Numbered from the stretch's first letter, positions 18,098-27,212 are shown. The stretch: DNA of 64,000 nucleotides from Ruminococcus sp. HUN007 (GCF_000712055.1 NZ_JOOA01000002.1:2170001-2234000); one strand, 5' to 3'. The notes: a model not told the origin generated them from the sequence alone. Program-made: numbers and translations.

Positions 18098-19426
18098 TTA
18101 GGTTTCTTCCACGTATTCTTTGATCCGCCACAACAAATATAAAGGCAGGCTATAGACCATTGTATCATTAACCTGATTATCGCCTATATTTTTCATTGAA
18201 ACTTTGAATCCATATTGCGGTTTATACTTCGATATAAAGTTACTGAAACTTTTTGCATGTGTATTTTCAGCTGATTTAACTTCAACAGGAATCATATAGC
18301 CTTTATATTCAGTCAGAAAATCGACCTCAGCCTGATTTCCCGATCTCCAGTAATAATACGGAAGATCGTTTTTTATTAGTTCTGTCAGCACATAGTTTTC
18401 GGCTATAGCCCATTTAAATCTTACATATCTGTCGTCGCCATCCAGAATGGTTCTGTAATACACGTTTGCCTTGAACCTAAGCAATCCCACGTCAGACATA
18501 AAGATTTTGAATGATGTATCATCCGACATATATGAGAGAGGTAATTCAGGCTTTTCAATCAGTTTTTGTTTATATACTAAGCCGGCATCAATCAGCCATT
18601 CAAGGGCATCTTCAAGTTCTCTTGCTCTGCCGCCTTCTTTAACATGTGAAAAAACAAACTTGTTATTTTCACGTGCTAACTGTTCCGGAATCGAGTGCCA
18701 TATCTGCCTGATTTTCGCGACTTCGTTTATTGGTGCATATTTTGCAAAATCATTTTCGTAATCCTCTATGAGCTCTGCCTGAACAGCTTCGACCTCTTCG
18801 TAGCTGTGCGAATTGATCCACGTCTCTACTACAGCCGGCATTCCGCCTATGATGTAATAATTAAGCAGGTGTTTACGAAGTGATTCCGTATAAAGTGTCG
18901 GTAACTCATGAAGCTTATCTCTTAATTCAATTCCTTCAAAAAGTTTTTCGTCCCCATTGGCTGCAACAAACTCTCTGAAACTCAGAGGATACATTGTTAT
19001 TCTTTCGACTTTGCCGACAGGGAAAGACAACCCGCCTCTTTTAAGTGACACTCCCAGAAGAGATCCGGCAGCTATAACATGCAGCTTCTGCATATTTTCA
19101 CAAAAATATTTTAAGGATGTGATCGCCTTGGGCGATGCCTGAATTTCGTCTAATATCAGAAGTGTTTTTCCCGGAACTATTTTGCAGCTGGAAATCACCG
19201 TACTTAATTCATGGACGATTCTTTTAACATCCATGTCGTATTCAAAAACAGAATTTAAAGCTTCATTTCCTTCAAAATTAAAGTATGCAACATTATCAAA
19301 CTGTTCTTCACCGAATTTTTTTGCTATATATGTTTTTCCGCATTGTCTGACACCGAGAATCATCAGCGGTTTACGATTTTTCTTGTTCTTCCATTTGATT
19401 AAATCGTTCATTACTGATCTTTCCAT
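18098..19426 (-). CDS. ATP-binding protein, AAA_14/DUF4143
   Basis: 442 residues. The Walker A motif is GVRQCGKT (residues 25-32), and Walker B is LLILDEIQ with AGSLLGV as sensor. The C-terminal DUF4143 half contains AIAENYVLTELIKN and YYWRSGNQAEVDFLTEYKG...PVEVKS, a PD-(D/E)XK-like core. The family is common in gut Firmicutes and its function is unproven. AAAGGAG precedes ATG 19426. It is monocistronic and surrounded by mobile sequence. Confidence 0.85.
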   Translation of the reverse strand: MERSVMNDLIKWKNKKNRKPLMILGVRQCGKTYIAKKFGEEQFDNVAYFNFEGNEALNSVFEYDMDVKRIVHELSTVISSCKIVPGKTLLILDEIQASPKAITSLKYFCENMQKLHVIAAGSLLGVSLKRGGLSFPVGKVERITMYPLSFREFVAANGDEKLFEGIELRDKLHELPTLYTESLRKHLLNYYIIGGMPAVVETWINSHSYEEVEAVQAELIEDYENDFAKYAPINEVAKIRQIWHSIPEQLARENNKFVFSHVKEGGRARELEDALEWLIDAGLVYKQKLIEKPELPLSYMSDDTSFKIFMSDVGLLRFKANVYYRTILDGDDRYVRFKWAIAENYVLTELIKNDLPYYYWRSGNQAEVDFLTEYKGYMIPVEVKSAENTHAKSFSNFISKYKPQYGFKVSMKNIGDNQVNDTMVYSLPLYLLWRIKEYVEET

Positions 19427-19853
19427 ATGAAACTCCTTTTCTTAAGCCTGGTCAGCAATATTGTCAAGATTATTATATCATTATTACGATGCTTTTTCAA
19501 GGAAAAATCACATTATTCATATGAAAAAGTGGCACGCTCGCCAGTTATTCATATGAATTTCTGGCATGATCGCGTATTTGCGTGGTGTGGAAATATTTAG
19601 AGTGGCACTGTGGTGAGAGTATTTCACTGTAAAATGAACGCCTTCGGCGTGCTATGGAAAACGGCCGCCCTAGACTGACCGTTGAAATGGAATCTATTAT
19701 CTCACGTGTTTTGACATGAGTTGATATGTTGATTTTATTATATTCCAATTACAGCCTTTGTTATAAACCTGAATTAAGGAAAATCTTTTGGAATGCTTAT
19801 TTCTAAAGTCGTATATGCTGAAACGGAAAGTTTGTTTTATAATTAGCGTTCAA
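19427..19853. other. Intergenic stretch, no gene seen
   Basis: It contains two TTATTCATATGAA blocks about 37 bp apart (19513-19555) and a family A repeat. Otherwise it is AT-rich with no supported coding frame. Confidence 0.5.
19626..19683. repeat. Family A palindromic repeat, partial
   Basis: The ACGCCTTCGGCGT hairpin is intact. The GGCCGCCC...GACC part is shortened. Confidence 0.6.
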
Positions 19854-20294
19854 TCAACCAAAGTACTCTTCAAAATGTAACTGACTAATCATACATCCAT
19901 TGTTTCGTAAAGGAATAATAACATTTTGAAAATACCAGGAGAAATCTGTTGTTTTGTTTGATAATTCTTTTCTATATAGATTCAGCCCAAGAGTTATTTC
20001 TTGTGTTGATGATGCTAAAACAGATAATCCGGCTTTAATATTACCTTTAAAAAATAAATTAATGCCTATTATTTCGTTATTTTTCTGCTTGTGGTTGATA
20101 ATATTTATAAGTGTATCTTTAGATAATTGTTCGGTTTTCCAGTTGAATTCATCTTTATCTTCAACAGGAAGATATTCGGTAAAACCATTGTAGTTATATG
20201 ATTCCCAATTTAGCTTACTAAGCAATAAAATAAAATCGGAGATTTTGTTTGAAAAATCTTCACAATTTAGTGTTATAGATGCTTCATAGCTCAT
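19854..20294 (-). CDS. Putative immunity protein
   Basis: 146 residues, unrecognised, soluble and acidic (MSYEASITLNCEDFSNKISDF start). Its ATG overlaps by 11 bp the end of a truncated frame that resembles the C-terminus of a polymorphic toxin. The position is that of an orphan immunity gene. Base composition is AT-rich. The immunity role is inferred from context only. Confidence 0.5.
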   Translation of the reverse strand: MSYEASITLNCEDFSNKISDFILLLSKLNWESYNYNGFTEYLPVEDKDEFNWKTEQLSKDTLINIINHKQKNNEIIGINLFFKGNIKAGLSVLASSTQEITLGLNLYRKELSNKTTDFSWYFQNVIIPLRNNGCMISQLHFEEYFG

Positions 20295-20478
20295 ATGTTA
20301 CACCTCGCTTGTAGAATAGAATTTCAGTGAATGGAATGCCTTTTTTAGTAAGCCATTGTTTAATTTTATCTGGTATAGGCGAATTAGAAAAAAGTTCGTA
20401 TGAAGCTCCATTTTCTTTTGCTATTCGCAATCTATCTCCCATATCGGATTGAAATTTAGTATATTTTAACTTTTGATT
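20284..20478 (-). pseudogene. C-terminal remnant of a polymorphic toxin
   Basis: About 64 codons open on the minus strand with no start. It reads KFQSDMGDRLRIAKENGA...SPIPDKIKQWLTKKGIPFTE, resembling the end of Rhs/contact-dependent toxin nuclease domains as I remember them. A stop precedes it at 20479-20481. It ends inside the start of the 20294 immunity-like gene, as toxin-immunity pairs usually do. Confidence 0.5.
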
Positions 20479-20797
20479 TTATTTTGTTGTTGCGCTTTGG
20501 TTTCATAAAAAAGTTGCCTTTCTGATAAAAAATAACTTTAAACATGATTGGAGTGGTTTAACAAGTCTGCTGTAACACTCTACAATTTAATATAACATAA
20601 ATGCTACTATATAATCAAGACATATTGAAATTAGAATGTGATGGATTTTGTGTCTGAAATATATAGTATAAACCACGTGGAACATTTTTATAGAGCTGGT
20701 TTGAAGTGTTTTTTTATAAAAATATGAGTTATAATAAGAATTGACCGTAAGATTTAAGACGAAATCCCGTCAGTATAAGTGAAGGGAGGAAAAATTA
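20479..20797. other. AT-rich intergenic region with a degenerate parS-like site
   Basis: No gene is seen. At 20669-20684, TAAACCACGTGGAACA matches parS at 13 of 16 positions, with one half intact. The preceding TGGATTTTGTGTCTGAAATAT resembles the promoter block of the DUF4869 cassettes at 27213 and 32606. Confidence 0.45.
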
Positions 20798-21355
20798 TTG
20801 GATGATAAAACGATAATCAGACATTACTGGGACAGAAACGAGATCGCTCTTAAGGAAACGGATGAAAAATACGGACCGTTCTGTACTTCCATTGCAATGA
20901 ATATTCTGAATGACAGGGAAGACTCAAAGGAATGTGTGAACGATACATATCTGAAAACATGGAATGCAATACCTCCGGCACGCCCTGCGGTTTTTCCGGC
21001 GTTTATCGGAAGGATAACGAGAAATCTTGCTTTTGACAGATATAACATGCGGAAAACGGCTAAACGAGGCGGCGGAGAGATGAACGTAGTTCTTGAGGAA
21101 ATGGAGGAACTTCTGCCGGACAGAACAGCAGATCCGGAAAGTGATGAGAAAGAACTGGCGGAAGCCCTGAACGAATTTCTGGCCTCGCTGCCGGATAAAA
21201 ACAGGAATATTTTTGTGCTGAGATACTGGCATGCGGAGAGTGTCACAAATATTGCAAAGATCTTTGATATGACGGAAAACAGCGTTTCAGCACTTCTGAG
21301 CCGCCTGCGTCATAAACTTCATAAATATCTGACGGAAAGGGGATTCGAGCCATGA
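20798..21355 (+). CDS. ECF-type RNA polymerase sigma factor
   Basis: 185 residues from TTG 20798 with an AAGGGAGG site. Region 2 holds KECVNDTYLKTWNAIPPARP. Region 4 holds the helix-turn-helix VTNIAKIFDMTENSVSALLSRLRHKL. It is close in sequence to the sigma factor at 6267, so they are paralogues of one subfamily. The last 4 bp overlap the start of the next gene (ATGA), marking it as partner of the membrane protein that follows. Confidence 0.9.
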   Translation: MDDKTIIRHYWDRNEIALKETDEKYGPFCTSIAMNILNDREDSKECVNDTYLKTWNAIPPARPAVFPAFIGRITRNLAFDRYNMRKTAKRGGGEMNVVLEEMEELLPDRTADPESDEKELAEALNEFLASLPDKNRNIFVLRYWHAESVTNIAKIFDMTENSVSALLSRLRHKLHKYLTERGFEP

Positions 21356-22458
21356 CCAGAGAAGATATGTTCAGAGTATTCGGAAATATCGATGACAGTT
21401 TAATTGTTTCTGCTGAGATAAAAAGAAGCGGAAAAGCGTTCGGATTATCTGAAACGGATAAAGGTACGGCAGAATCAAATCTGTCAGCTATAATACCACC
21501 GCAGAGTTCAGCAATGGAGAGCACTTCTGATAAAAAAGATCCAGTCGTTTCAGGTTCCGGAACAGAAAGGACGATAGTTATGGATGTTGTCAGAAAGAAA
21601 AGCAGGAAAATAAAGATCGTAGTCGTTGCTGCCCTGATCGCTGTTACGGCTGCTGCAGCGGCGGTATATCTCGGAACAAAGAAAGATAAGAATGAGAATA
21701 AAGAGAAGATAATAACCAATTATTTTAAGGAAGATGATAATTTTAAGTTATCTCTGAAAAATGCTTATCCGGAAACCTTTACAGTAAATGAAAACGGTTT
21801 TTATTTCGGCGGATATATGATGTTCGACGGTGAAGTGAATTATTTCTTAAAATTATACGACGCTTCGGAAAATAAGAAATATGAAGCAGATCTTTCCGGA
21901 TATGACGGAGAATATTTTACTCCTCTTGGTGTTACAGATGACGACATATGGGTGTATGGAACAGACAGTTCCGGGGAACATGATCTTCTGAGAATAAGCC
22001 GTGATGAAATGAAAATATCCGGCAGAATCCATTTTTCTGAAAAAGAATGGATCTATCAGATAGGTGAAGATGATGAGGGAAACTTTATTGCAGAAAAATA
22101 TATACTCGAAGGGACAGAAATTACTGACTGGACTGTAAGAAAGTATAATAATGAACTTCAGTCTGTATCGGAAAAATCAGTTGTTGATAAAGAAATACTT
22201 AGTGAAGAAAACACTCTTTTCAGAGGATATACGAGCTGTGATGACGGAAGGTATTTCACTGTCTACAGTAACGGATCAGATGAGTACACTTTGTATGCAT
22301 ATTCTCCGGACGGAGAACTTCTGTATTCAAAAGAAAATATTGAATCTGATATGGAAGGAAACTTCAGCGGAATAATGACTGACAGAAACGGAGAACCAGT
22401 AATATATTCTGATCCGAAGTCTTCTAAAGTTCAGTTTGAAAAAAACACAGTCCGGTAG
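21352..22458 (+). CDS. Membrane anti-sigma-like sensor, N-terminal part (frameshifted gene)
   Basis: 368 residues. A cytoplasmic N-terminus (about 80 residues) precedes one transmembrane helix (IKIVVVAALIAVTAAAAAVYLG, about residues 84-105). An extracellular beta-propeller-like region follows with repeated Asp/Gly/Tyr strands. The frame stops at 22456 just after an A7 run (22439-22445). The next frame continues the same protein: removing one A joins VQFEK to TQSGSLYLF. So this is one gene of about 1,140 residues broken by a 1-bp insertion, or a phase-variable or mis-assembled homopolymer. Confidence 0.8.
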   Translation: MTREDMFRVFGNIDDSLIVSAEIKRSGKAFGLSETDKGTAESNLSAIIPPQSSAMESTSDKKDPVVSGSGTERTIVMDVVRKKSRKIKIVVVAALIAVTAAAAAVYLGTKKDKNENKEKIITNYFKEDDNFKLSLKNAYPETFTVNENGFYFGGYMMFDGEVNYFLKLYDASENKKYEADLSGYDGEYFTPLGVTDDDIWVYGTDSSGEHDLLRISRDEMKISGRIHFSEKEWIYQIGEDDEGNFIAEKYILEGTEITDWTVRKYNNELQSVSEKSVVDKEILSEENTLFRGYTSCDDGRYFTVYSNGSDEYTLYAYSPDGELLYSKENIESDMEGNFSGIMTDRNGEPVIYSDPKSSKVQFEKNTVR

Positions 22459-24781
22459 TTTATATCTGTTTGATAAACTTGATCCGGATACAGGTAATGT
22501 TACCGGAAGATACGAAACAGCTATCAACAATTATATGCTGTCGGGATGGGCGAATATTTCAAGAGGTAAGGCGCCTGATGGTTTTGATTTTACATATTTT
22601 GATCAGAATTGTTTGTACGGTTGCAGTATCGAGGATGAAAAAACGAAACTGATAGTTGATTTTACCAAAATCGAAAAGGAGGGAAACGTTCCTTCTTCTG
22701 TTGCAATATCAGGTGATCTGATATTGTATTCCGGACAGAATACAAATGAAATCGAAGCAGGAATGTACATTTGCAGAACTGATCTTTCCGGAAATATTAC
22801 TGCAAAGAAAAAAACAGATGATTTCGGATGCGGACCAGATGCTACTATAAGAAAAATAAGAAGTCTTGATAACGGTGATCTATGGATACTATGCAGTCTT
22901 TATGATGAAGACAGTAATGGTGAAACTTTTTTCATGGTAAACACCGATCCGGAATTTAATGTTAAGGCGACTGTGAATATTGAGAAGAAGAATGATCATT
23001 GTTACTATCAGGATTTTATTGCAGATAGTACCGGCAGAATTGCAATAATGGATAACGGGAATAATGAACTGCTATTCTGTAATAGTGACGGAACAACAAG
23101 AAAATCCGGTATTACGGCATCATCATTGTTTTTCTTTACGAGTGGTGATACATGCTGTTTCTGTGAAGGCATCAATAAAAAATCGGGGACTGAGATCAGC
23201 AGTATCGACTTCGATTCGGACAGTATTACAGTAATCGGAAATGTTGATTATAATATATCAGATATAGTTGAGTCTGACGGAAAATATGATGTATGCTTTG
23301 TAGTCAGTGATGGTATTTACGGATATAACTTAAAAGATAACAAAAGCGAAGAACTGATTAATTGGCTTGATTCGGATTTTGACTATGTACCGTATGAAAA
23401 TGCAGTTCTGGATGAAAATACTATAATAGTCGGATCACATGATTTTGGTGATAACAGCAATTACAGTTATGGTATGGGGGTCAGACTCCTCAGAAGAGTT
23501 GATGAGGAAACTCTGAAAAAAATACAGGAACGACGGGTTATCAGTATAGCAGTTAGTTCATTAAGTTTTGGAATTAAAGAACTGGTAACGGAATTCAATA
23601 AAAACAATGAAGAATATCGGATCCATTTGGACGATTACGGTAAGTATATTCAGTATGATTCGTATTTTTCTGAATCAGGTATTTCAGCACTTGAACATGA
23701 GGTGATCATAGGAAACGTTCCTGATATGGTTTATTTCAATGCTGATTTTGATTACACGAGATATGTCGGATTTGATGCGTTTACAGATATTAACACGTTG
23801 CTTTCCGAAGCGGATCTTAACAGAGATGATTATTTTGAAAATGTACTTGATTCTATGAAGGTAAATGGCAGACAGTATGCTTTGCCGCTTACGTTCGCTC
23901 TTAATGGACTTGCCGGTAACAAAGAAATAATCGGTGATATCGGTGACATAAAACTCAGTGAACTTGCAGAATTACAGAGTGAAAGACCGTTGTTTTACGG
24001 TGAACCGTACAGACGGATTATTGATTCACTCATTTGTAAAAATATTTTTGAATTTGTTGATACAGAAAACTATTCTTGTGATTTCGACAATCAGAATTTT
24101 AAAAATGTACTCGAAATAATAAAAGAGTGCGGAGTTACTGAGGAAGAATATTTTAATATGGACCATGAACCACAGGAAGACGGCAGACGTTCAGATTATG
24201 AAACGAGAATAAATAAAGGAAAATGTATGTTTGAACCATTTGATTTAGCCTCGTTCAGTTCCTATGCGTCTGAAAGACAACGATATGCTCTGAAAGAAAT
24301 GACATTTACCGGACTTCCTTCAGGAAGAAAAAGCGGACCTGTTATTCAACCCGTGTGTTCTCTGGCTGTATTTGACACTTCTGATAAAAAAGACGGAGTG
24401 GCTGATTTTCTGAAATTTATGCTGTCAGATGATGCGCAGATCAAAATGAACAGTTCTGATGATCTGATGTTCTTTATGTATTCACTTCCGATAAAGAGAT
24501 CAGTCTACGAGCAACTCTGGGAACGTGATGTCAGAGATAAAAACACCACTTCAACTGACTGCTACGGAAAAAATTATAAAGTTAAAAGTCCTGATATCCA
24601 TGTCCGTGAACTTTTTGATGATATGATCGCATCAGCCACAGTAACTTCACTTTCAGACAGCAATATAAGAAAGATCATTTATGAACAGGTGGAACTTTAT
24701 CTTGAAGGAGGTCAGACGACCGAAGAAACGGCAGCAAATATTCAGAAGAAAGTAACAATGTATTTAAAAGAAATAAAGTGA
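22436..24781 (+). CDS. Sensor protein, C-terminal part with solute-binding domain (frameshifted gene)
   Basis: 781 codons open from a TTG, but more likely the continuation of the 21352 gene in the +1 frame. The first half continues the propeller-like extracellular region. From about residue 350 it becomes an ABC-type extracellular solute-binding domain (RRVISIAVSS..., IIGNVPDMVYFNADFDYTRYV, LPLTFALNGLAGNKE, SGPVIQPVCSLAVFDTS). The whole would be an ECF-linked membrane receptor that senses a sugar or peptide. No signal peptide or ribosome-binding site supports separate translation. Confidence 0.8.
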   Translation: MKKTQSGSLYLFDKLDPDTGNVTGRYETAINNYMLSGWANISRGKAPDGFDFTYFDQNCLYGCSIEDEKTKLIVDFTKIEKEGNVPSSVAISGDLILYSGQNTNEIEAGMYICRTDLSGNITAKKKTDDFGCGPDATIRKIRSLDNGDLWILCSLYDEDSNGETFFMVNTDPEFNVKATVNIEKKNDHCYYQDFIADSTGRIAIMDNGNNELLFCNSDGTTRKSGITASSLFFFTSGDTCCFCEGINKKSGTEISSIDFDSDSITVIGNVDYNISDIVESDGKYDVCFVVSDGIYGYNLKDNKSEELINWLDSDFDYVPYENAVLDENTIIVGSHDFGDNSNYSYGMGVRLLRRVDEETLKKIQERRVISIAVSSLSFGIKELVTEFNKNNEEYRIHLDDYGKYIQYDSYFSESGISALEHEVIIGNVPDMVYFNADFDYTRYVGFDAFTDINTLLSEADLNRDDYFENVLDSMKVNGRQYALPLTFALNGLAGNKEIIGDIGDIKLSELAELQSERPLFYGEPYRRIIDSLICKNIFEFVDTENYSCDFDNQNFKNVLEIIKECGVTEEEYFNMDHEPQEDGRRSDYETRINKGKCMFEPFDLASFSSYASERQRYALKEMTFTGLPSGRKSGPVIQPVCSLAVFDTSDKKDGVADFLKFMLSDDAQIKMNSSDDLMFFMYSLPIKRSVYEQLWERDVRDKNTTSTDCYGKNYKVKSPDIHVRELFDDMIASATVTSLSDSNIRKIIYEQVELYLEGGQTTEETAANIQKKVTMYLKEIK

Positions 24782-24790
24782 TATGAATAA

Positions 24791-24893
24791 GAGAACACCC
24801 TTACCCGTGCAGATGCGGATAAGGGTGTTCTTTTTGAAAATGTACGCCTTCGGCGTGCTATGGAAAACGGCCGCCCTGGCGGGACGGCCGTTA
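24791..24893. repeat. Family A palindromic repeat, left border of Rpn unit 2
   Basis: It has the ACACCCTTACCCG...CGGATAAGGGTGT hairpin (a likely terminator for the sensor operon), ACGCCTTCGGCGT, and GGCCGCCCTGGCGGGACGGCC. Confidence 0.75.
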
Positions 24894-24935
24894 AAATAAA
24901 TCTGGTTTGAACAGCTGAATTTAATAATGAAGTTT

Positions 24936-25865
24936 TTAACTTCCCTGCATTGCAGCAATCTGAGCTTTGAGGCGAGATATTTCAGCAGCCTGAGCGAAAT
25001 TGAGATCTTTTTCCCTTTCGAGTGCCTTGTCTTTTATTTCAAGAGCCTTGTCTTTCACTTCAAGAGCCCTGTCTTTCACTTCAAGAGCTCTGTCTCTTTT
25101 TTCAAGTTCTTTAGTATATTTAATACGTAACTCTTCATTTGATTCATCAATAAGTCTCTGAACTTTTTCACACATAGAAACTCCACCTTTCTCATTGCTT
25201 TTATAAAACCGTACTTTATCAGACAGCGGACCGAAATCATCGCGGGATGCATCACTGTTTTTGAAATACTGAAGAAGCTTTGTGATGTCGCGGTCGGTCG
25301 TTATTTTTGTATTCAGATAGATCTCATGTACTCCGTTCGGAACGGTGTTGTCACGACCTTTTAGTTTTCGTTCGACTTCGTAATAATTGTCACCAAGATC
25401 AAACGGATCAAAAGCCGATATGAAGATGAAATACGCTTCCGGAAGTGAGTCATAATCACATCCTTTTCCGAGCAGGACAGAATCAAGATTAGCTTGATAG
25501 GATCTGATACGTTTAGGATGATTGCCTTCGTTTGATTTCTGAACTTCGATATTGTATACCCGCCCTGAATCATCTTCAGCAAGGATATCAAGTATTACTG
25601 AATGAGATATAAGGTTGCGGATATGGTACTGAACTTTGCACGCCTTAACGGTAAGTGTATCAATGCCGGTTATTTCTCTGAGAACATAAGTGCACACTTC
25701 CGTATCTTCCATGACGGCAGCGAAGAATGTGTCGTCCATTAGATTCAAACTCTTTACAAGTGCTTTTCTGGCTTCGATGGAACTGATGAACTCCCTGTAG
25801 CCGATGCGCCGCCTGTATCTTTTGTTTTTACTTGCTTTTCTGTTTATACCTTTGATTTTTTTCAT
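24936..25865 (-). CDS. Rpn-family PD-(D/E)XK nuclease/putative transposase, copy 2
   Basis: 309 residues from ATG 25865 (AAAGGAGAT site). It is nearly identical to the copy at 10995, with the same catalytic-like NIEVQKS region. It differs mainly in the C-terminal coiled coil, which has four heptads (KRDRALE, VKDRALE, VKDKALE, IKDKALE) instead of one. This copy is uninterrupted. It is bracketed by family A repeats at 24791 and 26034, defining a unit of about 1.3 kb. Confidence 0.87.
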   Translation of the reverse strand: MKKIKGINRKASKNKRYRRRIGYREFISSIEARKALVKSLNLMDDTFFAAVMEDTEVCTYVLREITGIDTLTVKACKVQYHIRNLISHSVILDILAEDDSGRVYNIEVQKSNEGNHPKRIRSYQANLDSVLLGKGCDYDSLPEAYFIFISAFDPFDLGDNYYEVERKLKGRDNTVPNGVHEIYLNTKITTDRDITKLLQYFKNSDASRDDFGPLSDKVRFYKSNEKGGVSMCEKVQRLIDESNEELRIKYTKELEKRDRALEVKDRALEVKDKALEIKDKALEREKDLNFAQAAEISRLKAQIAAMQGS

Positions 25866-26033
25866 GGTATCTCCTTTAATTATACCATGACCCGGGTCGA
25901 TGGGCAATATTATTTTTTAGATATAATGGATAAATTTATCATCGCTATTATAATACCATAAACAGGATTACTTGTCAACCATTTTTGAGGGATAAAATAA
26001 AATAATTAGCATTTTACCATTTCGAGATATAAA

Positions 26034-26124
26034 CCTTTATCTGTGAATGATGCGGATAAGGGTGTTCTGTTTGAAAATGAACGCCTTCGGCGTGCTATAG
26101 AAAACGGCCACCCTGGTGACCCGT
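26034..26124. repeat. Family A palindromic repeat, right border of Rpn unit 2
   Basis: The GGATAAGGGTGTTC arm, ACGCCTTCGGCGT and a GGCCACCCTGGTGACC hairpin are visible, in direct orientation. The 170 bp before it match the region upstream of the interrupted Rpn unit 1. Confidence 0.7.
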
Positions 26125-26137
26125 TCGAATCGAATTT

Positions 26138-26413
26138 TTATCTTTGAAATAAAAACACTGCCAGAATGCCGAGAAGCAGCAGGGCAGCGGAGAGTATTAT
26201 GATCAGTGTCCTGTTGTCGGAACTGCTCCGGGGATCATTTCTGTCTGCTCCGACAATTTTGTTGTATGCTTCGTCACGGTCGCTTTCGGATTTAAGTGGT
26301 TTTTTCTCATCGTTATGAGCGTTTGATTCTTCTTCGCCCAGCATGTGTCCGCATCGTTCACAGAAGAAGAAATCGTTATATGGTGCGCCGCATTTTTCAC
26401 AGTGTATGATCAT
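26138..26413 (-). CDS. Zinc-ribbon membrane protein
   Basis: 91 residues. The N-terminal zinc ribbon CEKCGAPYNDFFFCERCG has four cysteines. A polar linker and a C-terminal transmembrane helix (LIIILSAALLLLGILAVFLF) leave almost nothing outside. Its role is unknown. It lies downstream of the yaiI-type gene on the same strand (28 bp gap). Confidence 0.75.
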   Translation of the reverse strand: MIIHCEKCGAPYNDFFFCERCGHMLGEEESNAHNDEKKPLKSESDRDEAYNKIVGADRNDPRSSSDNRTLIIILSAALLLLGILAVFLFQR

Positions 26414-26441
26414 AGCTATACATCTCCTTTGTAAGAGTGTT

Positions 26442-26885
26442 TTACTGATAAGGCTGTTCCAGCATTTTTCTTAATTCGGTCTCAAAGATCCTGTTCTGAT
26501 CAGGATCACGTTTCGGTATGTGCGGGATACGATGGCGCGTCATGCGGCTTTTTTTATTTACCGCACGTATTTCGAGAAGTCCGCCGATGTTTTCTTCAGT
26601 GTAAAGCCTGCCGTCCTGGTTTATGACGAAAGCCCCTTTTGCAAGGCACATGGCAGCAAGGCCGTAGTCCTGGGTAATTACTATATCGCCCTTCTTAAGA
26701 AGATTTACAATTCTGAAGTCGGCACTGTCCGCACCTTTTTCCACGGTTATCACCTTTGCTTCCGGAATATCGAAAACATGTGAAGTATCGCAGACTATTG
26801 TGCACGGAATGTTTTTCTCTTTCGCTATGCTGACGGTCAGTCTGGTTACCGGACATCCGTCGGCGTCAATTACTATCTTCCTCAT
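26442..26885 (-). CDS. YaiI/YqxD family protein (DUF188)
   Basis: 147 residues with the family signatures IDADGCPVTR (residues 5-14), a GADSADF/VNLLKKGDIVITQDYGLAA core and the RHRIPHIPKRDPDQNR tail. DUF188 proteins have a PIN-like fold with conserved acidic residues, but no activity is established. It overlaps the upstream 56-residue gene by 4 bp. Confidence 0.9.
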   Translation of the reverse strand: MRKIVIDADGCPVTRLTVSIAKEKNIPCTIVCDTSHVFDIPEAKVITVEKGADSADFRIVNLLKKGDIVITQDYGLAAMCLAKGAFVINQDGRLYTEENIGGLLEIRAVNKKSRMTRHRIPHIPKRDPDQNRIFETELRKMLEQPYQ

Positions 26886-27052
26886 ATAATTGAATATTCA
26901 AGGTTTTCCCATTTGAGACGGCTGCCGGTGTCGGTCCCGAACGGAAGAAGTGCCATAGCGATGAGCATTGTGTCATCAGTCTCGATGTCCGTTCTTTTCA
27001 GTGTGGCATAGTCGCCGTCGATTTTGATCACTTCATAATAGTATGGTCCCAT
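26882..27052 (-). CDS. Small hypothetical protein (56 aa)
   Basis: ATG 27052 has a GGAGGTAAAATC site directly upstream. The protein begins MGPYYYEVIKIDGDYATLKR. A longer frame to 27283 runs through repeat and parS sequence and is not real. The stop overlaps the start of the yaiI-type gene, so the two are translated together. Soluble; function unknown. Confidence 0.7.
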   Translation of the reverse strand: MGPYYYEVIKIDGDYATLKRTDIETDDTMLIAMALLPFGTDTGSRLKWENLEYSII

Positions 27053-27120
27053 GATTTTACCTCCGTAAGTATTTCTGGCTTTTATTGTATCACAGCCACC
27101 CTGCACTGTCAATGCCGGAA

Positions 27121-27136
27121 TGTTCCACGTGGAACA
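27121..27136. promoter_or_regulatory. parS site
   Basis: A perfect TGTTCCACGTGGAACA, about 20 bp from a partial family A repeat. Confidence 0.88.
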
Positions 27137-27155
27137 ATTCAGCGGGGACACTTTG

Positions 27156-27190
27156 CAGTAAAATGAACGCCTTCGGCGTGCTATGGAAAG
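27156..27190. repeat. Family A palindromic repeat, partial
   Basis: Only the ACGCCTTCGGCGT hairpin and the GCTATGGAAA link remain. Confidence 0.55.
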
Positions 27191-27212
27191 CAAGATGAAT
27201 TGAAGACAGAAT

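Noticed and set aside
22436-22448. A AAA AAC slippery heptamer at the frame break of the ECF receptor, as a programmed -1 frameshift
   Set aside because: A -1 shift here enters a frame that does not encode the continuation. The downstream protein is in the +1 frame, so a 1-base insertion (or one base skipped) fits instead.
10851-27190. Regular repeats as a CRISPR array
   Set aside because: The repeats are palindromic, dispersed by hundreds to thousands of bases, variable in length, and no cas genes are present.
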